From: Youngiibacter multivorans
GTDB taxonomy: Bacteria; Bacillota; Clostridia; Clostridiales; Clostridiaceae
DNA: 64,000 nucleotides
Direction: 5' to 3'
NCBI RefSeq assembly: GCF_017873395.1
Contig: NZ_JAGGKC010000017.1
Location: 23,509-87,508, forward strand
In this document: piece by piece, positions 17,186-25,585 of the stretch
Position numbering within the stretch: the first letter of the stretch is position 1
Layout of the letters: each line of letters begins with the position of its first letter
Notes under the pieces: model-generated
Seen by the model: the letters and a program-made list of their open reading frames with translations, nothing else
Database searches by the model: none
What the model was told of the DNA's origin: nothing
Program-made: the position numbers and the translations under genes

Positions 17186-18463
17186 ATGAGTCCACTGACA
17201 ATTACACTTTTAGTTCTGGTATTTACTATTATAGCTTTTGTTTCCGGAAAGATACCCTTCTCTGTTGTTTCAATTTTTATTATACTAACATTAATAATGG
17301 CAAAGGTGCTGGCCCCCGCGCAAGCTCTTGCTGGGTTTATTGATACCAATGTCGTTCTGATTATTTCAATGTTTGTTATTGGCGCAGGACTGACCAAGAC
17401 AAGTCTTTTGGATAAGATTCAGGCAATTGTCCTCAAGTATAAGGATAAGCCAAAAATGATTATACTTGTTGGTTGTTCAGTTTCCGGAATCTTAGCGATA
17501 ATCACAAGCGGTCCCGCTACAATGGCTATCATGATCCCCCTACTTGCTGCAATTGCTAAGGAAACCGGAATGAGCAGAAGCAAAATTCTGTTTCCGGCTT
17601 CAGCTCTTGCAAACATCTGCGTCGGCATGACTTTTCTGGGTCAGGGTGCAGCAAACCTAACTTGGAACAAGGTTATGCTTAACGCGGGCGGTGAAATTCC
17701 TTTTACCTTCTGGGATTTTACTACTGCAAGAATACCAGTCGTCATTATAGCGCTGATCTACATGGTCTTTATTGGGCATAAGCTTTTGCTCAACACTCCT
17801 AATGACCAATTCGCCGACAGCGTCCAGCTCAAGGATACAAAATCAAAGCTGTCTCCCCTAAAGGAAAAGATAGCATTTGTAATTATTATTCTTACTATAA
17901 TCTCGATAATACTATACAGTTACACCAAGATTCCTATGTATGTTTCAGGATGCGTTGGAGCGGCTCTTCTGGTCATCTTCGGTATTCTTAGCGAAAAAGA
18001 AGGGATTGCTTCCATACATTTGCCGACAATTTTCCTGTTCGGAGGGGTTCTTGCGTTGTCAGAAGCTCTTAAGGTAACTGGTGCCGGAAACGTCATTGCC
18101 AACTGGATAGTAAGTGTTCTTGGAAATACAACCAATCCCTATATCATTATGAGTGTATTCTTTTTAATCCCGCTTATTATGACACAGGTCATGTCAAACG
18201 TCGCTACAATTGCAATATTCGTGCCTCTGGTTGCTGCTTCTGCTGTTAAAATTGGGGTCGATCCACGCGCTGCAGTAATGGGAGTTATAATAGCAAGCTG
18301 CACATCAATTCTTACACCAATGGCATCTCCTACTCAAACTCTGGTTATGGCACCTGGCGGATATACCATCAAGGATTACTTCAAATGCGGGTTACCTCTG
18401 GTTATCGCAATAACCATAGCCAGCGTGATTTGGCTGCCACTGATATTCCCGTTCTATCAGTAG
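17186..18463 (+). CDS. SLC13/DASS-type carboxylate:sodium symporter
   Basis: 425 residues from the ATG at 17186, which has AGGAGG upstream. About 11-12 hydrophobic segments in two inverted repeats, each with the re-entrant hairpin signature: SGPATMAIMIPLLAAIAKETGMSRSK in the first half and MTQVMSNVATIAIFVPLVAASAVKIGVDPR in the second, then ITSILTPMASPTQTLVMAPGGYTIKDY near the C-terminus. This fits SLC13-like importers of di- or tricarboxylates, sulfate or related anions. In this cluster it would import the substrate acid of the dehydratase, or its ester. A strong hairpin follows the gene. Confidence 0.85.
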   Translation: MSPLTITLLVLVFTIIAFVSGKIPFSVVSIFIILTLIMAKVLAPAQALAGFIDTNVVLIISMFVIGAGLTKTSLLDKIQAIVLKYKDKPKMIILVGCSVSGILAIITSGPATMAIMIPLLAAIAKETGMSRSKILFPASALANICVGMTFLGQGAANLTWNKVMLNAGGEIPFTFWDFTTARIPVVIIALIYMVFIGHKLLLNTPNDQFADSVQLKDTKSKLSPLKEKIAFVIIILTIISIILYSYTKIPMYVSGCVGAALLVIFGILSEKEGIASIHLPTIFLFGGVLALSEALKVTGAGNVIANWIVSVLGNTTNPYIIMSVFFLIPLIMTQVMSNVATIAIFVPLVAASAVKIGVDPRAAVMGVIIASCTSILTPMASPTQTLVMAPGGYTIKDYFKCGLPLVIAITIASVIWLPLIFPFYQ

Positions 18464-18467
18464 CTAA

Positions 18468-18502
18468 TCGGGATTCTATTGAGCAAAGCAATAGAATCCC
18501 GA
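18468..18502 (+). terminator. Strong hairpin after the transporter gene
   Basis: Thirteen-base perfect arms (18468-18480 and 18490-18502) with a nine-base loop directly after the stop codon. There is no T run, so it could end transcription weakly or protect the mRNA 3' end. Confidence 0.5.
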
Positions 18503-18543
18503 TAATGTAAACCAAGTAAATAATCAGCTATCTCGGGACACTT

Positions 18544-18642
18544 ATGATTACTGGTGGCCTAGTTGTACTCCATACCGAATCCGAGACTTACGCATTCAAA
18601 ATGATGCAGGCAGGAATGAAAGTAATCAAGTTTTGTAAATAG
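18544..18642 (+). other. Possible small open frame or gene remnant
   Basis: An ATG-to-TAG frame of 32 codons (open from 18520) with protein-like composition (MITGGLVVLHTE at the start) but no ribosome binding site. It may be a fragment of a lost gene of the island. Confidence 0.2.
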
Positions 18643-18746
18643 CGCCCACTGTTTCTTGTTTATAACAAAGGTGATTAGTAGAAGGAAAGTCTCGTAGTTA
18701 ATAGCATTTTACAAGCCACAAATAAGTATACAAAGGAGATTAGGTT

Positions 18747-19172
18747 ATGGGTGATAAGCTTATCCTGGAAATTAGTATTGATTTAATACCTGATGATAGA
18801 CTGCAGGTGGAAACTTCTTCTGGTACAATTTTCATGAAACCATTTACCGGTGTAGCATCCGGTGAAATATTCAAAGGTATTATTCTTCCGGGCGGTGTTG
18901 ATACTCAGCTTGTTGATGTAAACTCAATTAAGCACATGTCCGCTAGATATATGCTGGAGGGTATTGATTATTTAGGAGCAAAATGCCGGATATTCATCGA
19001 GAATAATGGATTTTTCCATACGGATGCGCCGAAGCCTTTCAAAACAATACCAACATTCTACACCGACAGTAAGGCACTAGCGCCGTATCTGCACTGCAAT
19101 AAATTTCGTGCGGAAGGTCAGAGAGGTTCATCCGGTCTCGTTATTAAAATTTTTGAAATTTGTGGTTTATAA
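18747..19172 (+). CDS. DUF3237 (UPF0311) family protein
   Basis: 141 residues. The pattern SGEIFKGIILPGGVDTQ (about 37-53), then ARYMLEGIDYLGAKCRIFIENNG (about 66-88), is the DUF3237 signature: a small beta-barrel-like protein of unknown function in which a conserved GGxDxQ and a RYxL motif face a pocket. Members often sit in catabolic clusters of organic or aromatic acids. It starts with AAAGGAGATT upstream, stands 280 bases after the transporter, and ends before an intrinsic terminator. It is the last gene of the putative island. Confidence 0.7.
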   Translation: MGDKLILEISIDLIPDDRLQVETSSGTIFMKPFTGVASGEIFKGIILPGGVDTQLVDVNSIKHMSARYMLEGIDYLGAKCRIFIENNGFFHTDAPKPFKTIPTFYTDSKALAPYLHCNKFRAEGQRGSSGLVIKIFEICGL

Positions 19173-19315
19173 AGATATAACACTAGATTACATATAGACA
19201 AATGAAACTAGCCTTCTTAAGAACAATATACCCAGCAAACTTGCCGTTTTTAGTTATATTATTAATAGGTCTTCAATTGGAGATGTTGTTCCCCACCAGA
19301 AAGATTACAACCGCG

Positions 19316-19351
19316 AAAATCCCCGAAAGCAATTTCTTTCAGGGATTTTTT
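19316..19351 (+). terminator. Intrinsic terminator at the right end of the island
   Basis: AAAATCCC-c-GAAAG / CTTTC-a-GGGATTTT with loop CAATTT and a T run to 19351. Confidence 0.8.
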
Positions 19352-19469
19352 GTCGTATAGGCGCTAAATGATGAATCTTATTATTAAGAGTATAATGGGA
19401 ATCAGTAAATACTTCTAATCTAAAGGCTGGCTTGGATCATGAGCGATTATTGCTGTAAGGGTGATTAAA

Positions 19470-20477
19470 TTGAAAAGTAAAATATATCTTTTAACAGGAG
19501 CTACTGGAAATCTTGGCAGCAATATCATAAGAAAATTGATTTCCTCAGGGGAGTCGGTTCGGGCACTGGTTATGGATGATGATCTTGCAGTGAATAGAAT
19601 TCCTCAGGAGACTGCGATATTTTCTGGCAATATATTGGACATCGAATCATTGGATAGATTCTTCGACCTGCCAGCTGATGAAGATGCATATGTCATCCAC
19701 TGCGCAGGAATGGTTTCGCTTGCAACAGACTACAGCAGTATAGTCCATGATGTGAATGTGGTGGGAACAAGGAATGTAGTTGACCAGTGCATCAGGCACA
19801 AGGTAAGGAAGCTTGTATATATAAGCTCTACCAGTGCAATTCCTGAGCTGGATGGAAACCAGAAGATAATTGAGGTAAATAGTTTTGATCCTGATCTTAT
19901 ATACGGATATTATGGCAAGTCCAAAGCGTTGGCATCCCAGATTGTCATGGATGCAGTTAGGGAACAAGGGCTTGATGCGTCCATAGTTTTCCCAACTGGT
20001 ATCTTTGGACCATATGATTACGGATTCGGGCTGGTTACCAGTAATATTATCAATTTTGCGAAGGGCAGAGTGCCTGGAGGACTTACAGGATCGTTCAATT
20101 GCGCAGATGTCCGTGACCTTGCTGATGGGGTCATCTCATGCTGCGAAAAAGGCGGCAGGGGTGAGGGCTACATTATGGGAAATAAGACTGTGACAGTTAA
20201 GGAGCTTTTTGATACAATTGCCGAATGCTGTGGAATGAAGAGCGTGAAGCTTATTATTCCTGGTTCATTGGCCATGCCCTTAGCTGCTCTGTCAGAATCA
20301 ATCGGCAACATAATAGGAAAGAAGACCATACTCACAAGGTTCACTATATACAATCTTCTTCGGAACAACAATTTCAGCAGTGAAAAAGCAGTAAGGGAAC
20401 TTGGCTATTCCATTCGTCCTTTCAGGGATACCATCAGAGATGAGGTTGAGTGGCTCAGGAGTGAAGGTCGTATCTGA
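19470..20477 (+). CDS. NAD(P)-dependent extended SDR (epimerase/dihydroflavonol reductase-like)
   Basis: 335 residues from a TTG at 19470, favoured because AAGGGTGAT lies a few bases upstream; an in-frame GTG at 19461 overlaps that site. The Rossmann motif TGATGNLG is at residues 9-16. The catalytic tetrad is suggested by Ser in YISSTSAIP (about 117-125) and Tyr148-x3-Lys152 in YYGKSK. The family reduces or epimerises nucleotide sugars, steroids or other ketones, and the substrate is unknown. Codon use returns to the AGA/AGG-rich host pattern, so this marks the end of the island. A permease and MerR regulator follow. Confidence 0.8.
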   Translation: MKSKIYLLTGATGNLGSNIIRKLISSGESVRALVMDDDLAVNRIPQETAIFSGNILDIESLDRFFDLPADEDAYVIHCAGMVSLATDYSSIVHDVNVVGTRNVVDQCIRHKVRKLVYISSTSAIPELDGNQKIIEVNSFDPDLIYGYYGKSKALASQIVMDAVREQGLDASIVFPTGIFGPYDYGFGLVTSNIINFAKGRVPGGLTGSFNCADVRDLADGVISCCEKGGRGEGYIMGNKTVTVKELFDTIAECCGMKSVKLIIPGSLAMPLAALSESIGNIIGKKTILTRFTIYNLLRNNNFSSEKAVRELGYSIRPFRDTIRDEVEWLRSEGRI

Positions 20478-20548
20478 ACCATATCTTACTGAATCCTGGT
20501 TGATTTAGTATTTGATATGGTCTGAAGCTAGTCAGAGAGGTGTGTTAT

Positions 20549-21823
20549 ATGTACCAGGCTTTGGTTATTCTTATGATTACATATCTCCTCATAATTGCAT
20601 TGCCTAAAGCCAGAGCTCAGGTGGCATTTCTATCTGCTGCTGTGTTCGTGCTGCTTGGGTATGTTCCATTAAACGAGGTGCTGCCGGCAATTGACTGGAA
20701 TGTGATCCTCATGATTAGAGGCATGATGGGACTAGTACCATTGTTCATTGAATCTGGAATGCCGGCAAGGCTTGCCGACCTTATAATATGGAAGATGCCG
20801 GATGTGAAGTGGGCGATAATAGTGCTAGCGGTGCTTGCTGCAGGAATATCCGCATTCGTGGATAATGTTGCCACTGTCCTGATGATTGCTCCTGTAGCCA
20901 TAACTGTCTCAAAAAAGCTGAGGATCTCTCCGGTTCCGGCTGTCGTTTCCATTGCGATAGCGTCAAACCTTGAGGGTGCTGCGACCATGGTTGGAGACAC
21001 AACCTCAATAATGCTTGGAGGCCATGCTGGCATGGACTTTCTGGATTTCTTCTGGTTTGAAGGAAGGCCGGGACTGTTCTTCGTGGTGCAGCTGGGGATG
21101 CTTTTTGCAATTCAGGTCATGCTTTACCTGTTCAGGGACTATGACCAGGAGATAATCGGCGGACCTCTGACAAAGGTTCAGGATTATGTACCAACCTTAC
21201 TGATTGCGGCAGTAATCATACTTCTGTCAGCAGCTTCATTCTTCCCTGACAAGCCGCCATTAACCAATGGAATGATATGCATTATATTTATGGTTATCGG
21301 AATAATTCGGGACATGGCGAAGAAAAAGGATTTATCTTTAGCCTGGAGCCTCATAAAAGGCAGAGATGCCTTTACTTTGGTACTTCTTGCTTCGCTTTTT
21401 ATAGTTATAAAGGGTGTAAGCAATGCAGGGATAATAGACCAGGCATCATTCCTTATTTCAGGCTTCGCTGGAGATAATGTGTTCCTTGCGTACAGTATTA
21501 TACTTTGGGCATCAGTATTCTTCTCAGCGTTCATCGACAATATTCCATATGTTGCGACCATGCTTCCTGTAGTTGGAGTGATGGCTTCAAGGCTGGGTAT
21601 GGAACCGCATTTGCTATACTTCGGTCTGATATGCGGAGCGACCCTGGGTGGTAACATTTCACCCATAGGCGCTTCAGCAAACATAACAGCACTGGGACTT
21701 CTGAGAAATGAAGATATTGAGGTTTCAGCCGGATCCTTCATGAGAATCAGCGTCCCGTTCACACTTGCCGCAGTAATATCCGCATATTTTGCGGTATGGT
21801 ATCTATGGGGAAGTGGATTCTAA
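20549..21823 (+). CDS. ArsB/NhaD-superfamily permease
   Basis: 424 residues from the ATG at 20549 (AGAGAGG upstream; an in-frame GTG at 20540 overlaps that site). About 11-12 transmembrane segments. The paired motifs FVDNVATVLMIAPVA (about 106-120) and FIDNIPYVATMLPVVG (about 325-340), and LGGNISPIGASANI (about 363-376), define the ion transporter superfamily members related to ArsB, NhaD and the P protein. The family exports arsenite or exchanges Na+/H+ or carboxylates; no ars regulator is next to it, so the substrate is open. A MerR regulator gene 50 bases downstream may control it. Confidence 0.8.
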   Translation: MYQALVILMITYLLIIALPKARAQVAFLSAAVFVLLGYVPLNEVLPAIDWNVILMIRGMMGLVPLFIESGMPARLADLIIWKMPDVKWAIIVLAVLAAGISAFVDNVATVLMIAPVAITVSKKLRISPVPAVVSIAIASNLEGAATMVGDTTSIMLGGHAGMDFLDFFWFEGRPGLFFVVQLGMLFAIQVMLYLFRDYDQEIIGGPLTKVQDYVPTLLIAAVIILLSAASFFPDKPPLTNGMICIIFMVIGIIRDMAKKKDLSLAWSLIKGRDAFTLVLLASLFIVIKGVSNAGIIDQASFLISGFAGDNVFLAYSIILWASVFFSAFIDNIPYVATMLPVVGVMASRLGMEPHLLYFGLICGATLGGNISPIGASANITALGLLRNEDIEVSAGSFMRISVPFTLAAVISAYFAVWYLWGSGF

Positions 21824-21872
21824 TATTCAAACTTTATATCTGCTATAATGTTTTTAAAGGCAGGTGTAGATC

Positions 21873-22706
21873 ATGGAACTGTTGAAGATAGGGGAAATGG
21901 CAAAGATAAACCATGTATCAGAACAGACACTGAGGCTATATGACAGGCTTGGAATCCTGTCGCCCTGTGCACGTGATGAGGAGAATGGCTACAGGTACTA
22001 TGACATAAGGCAGAGTGCAAGGCTGGATATGATACAGTACTTGAAGTCAATGGGTATGAGCCTTTGTGATGTAAGGGACCATCTGTCAGGGAAGGATATT
22101 TCAGCAATAGGGAAGCTTCTTATCAAGAAAAATGCTCAGATCGATGAAGAAATCAGAGACCTTCAATGCCAGAGGAGAGCAATTGAACGGGCAATCAGCA
22201 ACATTCACAGGTATGAATCGGCGCCGCCTGATGGAACTGTCATCCTTGAACACATTGAAAGCAGGCAGGTTTACTGCATCGATTCAAGGATCAATTTCTA
22301 TGGATCAGGTATCGAGATATACGAGAAAATACTTAGAGAGCTGAAGAACAGCATTATTGCCAACAAGCTTCCTCAGGTATATTTCAGCAACGCAGGTACT
22401 ATCCTGAGAAAGGAAAACCTAATCCAAAGGAAATTCATCTCAACAGAGGTTTTTGTATTTGTAGACAGCGAATTCATAGACAAGCAGCACATAACCGAAA
22501 TACCTGCTAAAAACTACCTTTGCATATACTGCGATGCATTTGATAAGGAAGAGGAATATGCGAACAGGCTGCTTGACTCAATCGAGGAACACGGCTATCT
22601 GATAGTCGGAGACTATATCTGTGAAGTTTTAGCTGAGCTGCCTGTGCTTGAGAAAGGTGGAAGGGAGATGTTCCTGAGGCTTCAGATACCTGTAGCATTC
22701 AAATAA
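21873..22706 (+). CDS. MerR family regulator, BmrR-like
   Basis: 277 residues. The N-terminal winged helix (LLKIGEMAKINHVSEQTLRLYDRLGIL, residues 3-29) and RYYDIRQSARLDMIQYLKSMGMSL (about 41-64) are characteristic MerR sequences. A coiled coil (about 80-110) follows, and the C-terminal 160 residues look like a GyrI/BmrR-type effector domain. No Cys ligands typical of metal sensors are present, so a small organic or drug-like effector is more likely. The start has AGGCAGGTG upstream. The TATAAT at 21844-21849 (TGCTATAATG) lies in the short gap after the permease gene, hinting at its own promoter. Confidence 0.85.
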   Translation: MELLKIGEMAKINHVSEQTLRLYDRLGILSPCARDEENGYRYYDIRQSARLDMIQYLKSMGMSLCDVRDHLSGKDISAIGKLLIKKNAQIDEEIRDLQCQRRAIERAISNIHRYESAPPDGTVILEHIESRQVYCIDSRINFYGSGIEIYEKILRELKNSIIANKLPQVYFSNAGTILRKENLIQRKFISTEVFVFVDSEFIDKQHITEIPAKNYLCIYCDAFDKEEEYANRLLDSIEEHGYLIVGDYICEVLAELPVLEKGGREMFLRLQIPVAFK

Positions 22707-22806
22707 GCATATTGACTTTATACCAGATACAGGCTTTATTCTGGATATAAGGAATTACTATTGGATTATATATGAGGCAATCCTGTTTAAATTAAAAAAT
22801 GGAAAT

Positions 22807-22929
22807 TCATGCTCCGAGTCCGCAGGACCCCAGCGGCCTTGCGGACCGACAGGGCAAAGGGAGCGATCCCCCGCCTTCCTTATTGAAAAGGAGCCATGAC
22901 GACTTTTAGGTTGTTGTGGGTCCTTTTTT
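22807..22929 (+). promoter_or_regulatory. Moco/Tuco-type riboswitch with terminator expression platform
   Basis: P1 is GCTCC (22811-22815)/GGAGC (22860-22864). It encloses P2 GTCCGCA (22818-22824)/TGCGGAC (22840-22846), and the conserved-looking CTCCGAG and CCGACAGGGCAAAGGGAG segments occur in the order I recall for the Moco RNA motif. Twenty bases on, an intrinsic terminator (AAAAGGA at 22886-22892 with TCCTTTT at 22921-22927) lies just before the MoaD-like gene. Location in front of a MoaD-like protein, ferredoxin and tungsten/molybdenum AOR supports sensing of molybdenum or tungsten cofactor. Confidence 0.75.
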
Positions 22930-22949
22930 GCATTTCGGAGGTGAACTCA

Positions 22950-23180
22950 TTGGATGTAACAATAAGGCTGTCAGGATTGCTTGCATCTGCAGCGGGTTAC
23001 AAGAGAACAACCATAGAATTTGGTGAGGGTGTGACAGCGGGAGAAGTGTTCATGGCGCTTGGAATTCCGGTCAGCGGCGATTGGGTTCGCATCAGCATCA
23101 ATGGAGTACTGAGTGACAGAAAGCATGTTTTGAAGGATGGTGATGAGATATTGTACTTCCCGGTAGGAGGGGGAGGCTAA
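22950..23180 (+). CDS. MoaD/ThiS-like sulfur carrier of the AOR operon
   Basis: 76 residues from a TTG at 22950 with GGAGGTGAAC upstream; an earlier in-frame start at 22896 would sit inside the riboswitch terminator. The beta-grasp fold is suggested by VTIRLSGLL at the start and the closing VLKDGDEILYFPVGGGG (about 60-76). The C-terminal Gly-Gly is the tail that becomes a thiocarboxylate in MoaD, supplying sulfur for the dithiolene of molybdopterin. A dedicated MoaD beside AOR is common. It likely acts with a MoeB/MoaE partner encoded elsewhere. Confidence 0.85.
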   Translation: MDVTIRLSGLLASAAGYKRTTIEFGEGVTAGEVFMALGIPVSGDWVRISINGVLSDRKHVLKDGDEILYFPVGGGG

Positions 23181-23208
23181 CATATCATTAAAACAGGAGG
23201 TGTATGAT

Positions 23209-23622
23209 TTGAAACCAGGTGTTATCAAACTCAGGACAAATCCTGATGTATGCCAGGGATGCCGAAGCTGCGAGGCTGTCTGCTCACTGGTCCATCAGGG
23301 ATTCGTAGCCCCATCGGCCACAGGTATCAAGGTTAAGGAAAAGGAGAAGCTTGGAACCTTTGAACTGGTTGTCTGTCAGCAATGCTTCGACATGCCATGC
23401 GTATATGCGTGTCCAACAGGTGCAATGGCAAGGAATGCATATTCTGGTGCGGTTGAATTAGGAGAAGGCTGTATTGGCTGCGGTGCCTGCGCAGCGGCAT
23501 GCCCGTATGATGCCATCATAATGTCAGAGGTTACAGGGGAGATGACTCCACATAAGTGCAATCTTTGCGGCGGCTTGCCGGAATGCGTAAGTGCATGTCC
23601 GAGACAAGCCCTGTCATGGTAG
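23209..23622 (+). CDS. Polyferredoxin-type 4Fe-4S electron transfer subunit
   Basis: 137 residues from a TTG at 23209 with AGGAGGTG upstream. Sixteen Cys fall into four groups: CQGCRSCEAVC (about 14-24), CQQCFDMPCVYACP (about 58-71), CIGCGACAAACP (about 87-98) and CNLCGGLPECVSACP (about 115-129). This is the HycB/DmsB/CooF type carrying four [4Fe-4S] clusters. It would pass electrons between AOR and ferredoxin or another carrier. It is ten bases ahead of the AOR gene in the same operon. Confidence 0.9.
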   Translation: MKPGVIKLRTNPDVCQGCRSCEAVCSLVHQGFVAPSATGIKVKEKEKLGTFELVVCQQCFDMPCVYACPTGAMARNAYSGAVELGEGCIGCGACAAACPYDAIIMSEVTGEMTPHKCNLCGGLPECVSACPRQALSW

Positions 23623-23632
23623 GAGGTGCGGC

Positions 23633-25492
23633 ATGAAAGGTTACAGGGACTGTGTTGTAAAGGTTGACCTGACTAAAGGATCTGTCGTCAAGGAAGCACT
23701 GAACAAGGAATATATCAAAAAATACCTTGGCGGAGAAGGCTACGGCATCGCTCTGCTATGGGCTGAAGCACCGCATGACGCTAAGCCGCTTTCTCCTGAA
23801 AACATACTGAGCTTCAATACAGGGCCGCTTACTGGTACGCCAACTCCATCTGCATCAAGAACCAGCGTATGCTTCTTTTCTCCATTGACCAATACGATAG
23901 GCGCTTCGAACATGGGAAGTCATTTCGGTGCTGAGCTGAAGTTTGCAGGCTATGACAGCATCGTGTTCAAAGGCAGGTCTGAAAAGCCTGTATACCTTCT
24001 TATAGATGACAATAAGGTGGAATTGAGGGATGCATCTCACCTGTGGGGAAAAGACACCAGGGAGACAACTGAGGCGATTCTACACGAGCAGGGCAAAGAC
24101 TTCAAGGTATCCTGCATAGGTCAGTCAGGTGAGAAGCTGTCGAGCCTTGCGTGCATCTTCAGCGACGACTGCTTTGCCGGAAGAGGCGGAGCCGGTGCAG
24201 TAATGGGCTCAAAGAACCTGAAGGCAGTGGCTGTAAGAGGTTCAGGCAGTGTAGAGGTGGCAGACAAGGATGCGTTCATGAAGGCATACAGAAAGGCTAA
24301 CCGGGAGCTTCGTGAAGAAACCTATACCTGGGGTCCTGTCCATGGATATGGAACACCGGCATGGGTAGGCGGGTCAAATGACTTCGGACTGCTTCCTACA
24401 AGGAACATGCTGCAGAACCAGTTCGAAAAGATAGCAAACGTCCTGCCTCACATGCTTTGGAACGATACTGACAAATATGATGTCAGGAGAAGGGCATGCT
24501 ATGCCTGCCAGCTTGGCTGCCATAAGTATGTGACCATGGGGGATATTGAGGTAGGGGAGATGGAGTACGAGAGCCTTGCTGCATTCGGACCGAGGTGCGG
24601 AGTTGATGACTATGAAAGCATATGCATGGCAGGTTACTACACGACACTCTATGGCTTCGATACCATTTCAGGAGGAGCTACGATAAGCGCCATAATGGAG
24701 TGGTACGAAAAGGGGATCATAACAAAGGATGATACTGACGGCCTTGAAATGAATTTCGGAAACGGTCCTGCCATGGTTGAGATGATAAGGAAGATGGGAC
24801 TCAGGGAAGGTTGCGGAGATGTTTTTGCAGACGGCTCTTATGCGGCAGCGCTAAAGATCGGCAGGAATGCGATGGATTATGTCATGGCCGTAAAGGGAAT
24901 GGAGATTTCAGCGACAGACCCAAGAGGCTCCTCATCAATGACTATAGCCTTTGGAACCAGCGAACGCGGAGCCTGCCATATGAGGCCATATTCAGCTACC
25001 ATCGACGCATTCGGATATCTTTACACGGATATCGGAGTGACTGAGCCGAAGGACCCCTTCAGTGATTCTGAGGACAAGTCCTGGCTCAAGGCAGTCAAGG
25101 AGATGTTCGTAGTTACGAACCTGGCTGGGATATGTGATTTCAACGTAATCAACACAGAGATGACCGCAACCACACTGGCAGAGATATTGTCTGCAACAAC
25201 CGGAGCTGAAATAGACAAGGCTGACCTTCTCAGAACAGCTGAGCGAGTAATTGCGCTCGAAAGAGCCTTGAACTATGAGCGTGGCTTCAGGAGAAAGGAT
25301 GACAGGCTGCCGAAGAGGTTCATGACAGAACCTGCATCAGGAGGTCCGCCAAAGGGGAGAACAGCTGATGTTGATTCAGCTCTCGACAGATTCTATGAAG
25401 CCTGCTCATTTGATAAGGAGCTTGCAGTTCCGGTCATCGAGAAATATCTGGAGCTGGACATGGAGGATGTAGGAAAAGAGATCTACAGATAA
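23633..25492 (+). CDS. aor: Aldehyde ferredoxin oxidoreductase, tungsten/molybdenum pterin enzyme
   Basis: 619 residues from the ATG at 23633 with AGGAGGTGC upstream. It oxidises aldehydes to acids, or the reverse, with ferredoxin. The [4Fe-4S] ligands Cys289, Cys292, Cys296 and Cys501 occupy the spacing of the Pyrococcus enzyme. Pterin-contact regions are visible as GGEGYGIALLW (about 33-43), NTGPLTGTPTPSASRTSV (about 62-79), SNMGSHFGAELKFAGYD (about 92-108), and AGRGGAGAVMGSKNLKA (about 182-198). Alternatives are the formaldehyde or glyceraldehyde members of the same family; the substrate is not determinable. It is the terminal gene of the riboswitch-led operon. Confidence 0.92.
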   Translation: MKGYRDCVVKVDLTKGSVVKEALNKEYIKKYLGGEGYGIALLWAEAPHDAKPLSPENILSFNTGPLTGTPTPSASRTSVCFFSPLTNTIGASNMGSHFGAELKFAGYDSIVFKGRSEKPVYLLIDDNKVELRDASHLWGKDTRETTEAILHEQGKDFKVSCIGQSGEKLSSLACIFSDDCFAGRGGAGAVMGSKNLKAVAVRGSGSVEVADKDAFMKAYRKANRELREETYTWGPVHGYGTPAWVGGSNDFGLLPTRNMLQNQFEKIANVLPHMLWNDTDKYDVRRRACYACQLGCHKYVTMGDIEVGEMEYESLAAFGPRCGVDDYESICMAGYYTTLYGFDTISGGATISAIMEWYEKGIITKDDTDGLEMNFGNGPAMVEMIRKMGLREGCGDVFADGSYAAALKIGRNAMDYVMAVKGMEISATDPRGSSSMTIAFGTSERGACHMRPYSATIDAFGYLYTDIGVTEPKDPFSDSEDKSWLKAVKEMFVVTNLAGICDFNVINTEMTATTLAEILSATTGAEIDKADLLRTAERVIALERALNYERGFRRKDDRLPKRFMTEPASGGPPKGRTADVDSALDRFYEACSFDKELAVPVIEKYLELDMEDVGKEIYR

Positions 25493-25544
25493 GTTCAGCT
25501 TAAAGCTTAAGGTCAACAGAATAGTGTGATAGTTTAAGAATATA

Positions 25545-25577
25545 AAGGGCTCGCCAATATTGATATGGCGAGCCCTT
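25545..25577. terminator. Bidirectional intrinsic terminator after aor
   Basis: Twelve-base arms AAGGGCTCGCCA (25545-25556) and TGGCGAGCCCTT (25566-25577). It lies between the convergent aor and MBL hydrolase genes. Confidence 0.8.
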
Positions 25578-25585
25578 GACTGTGG

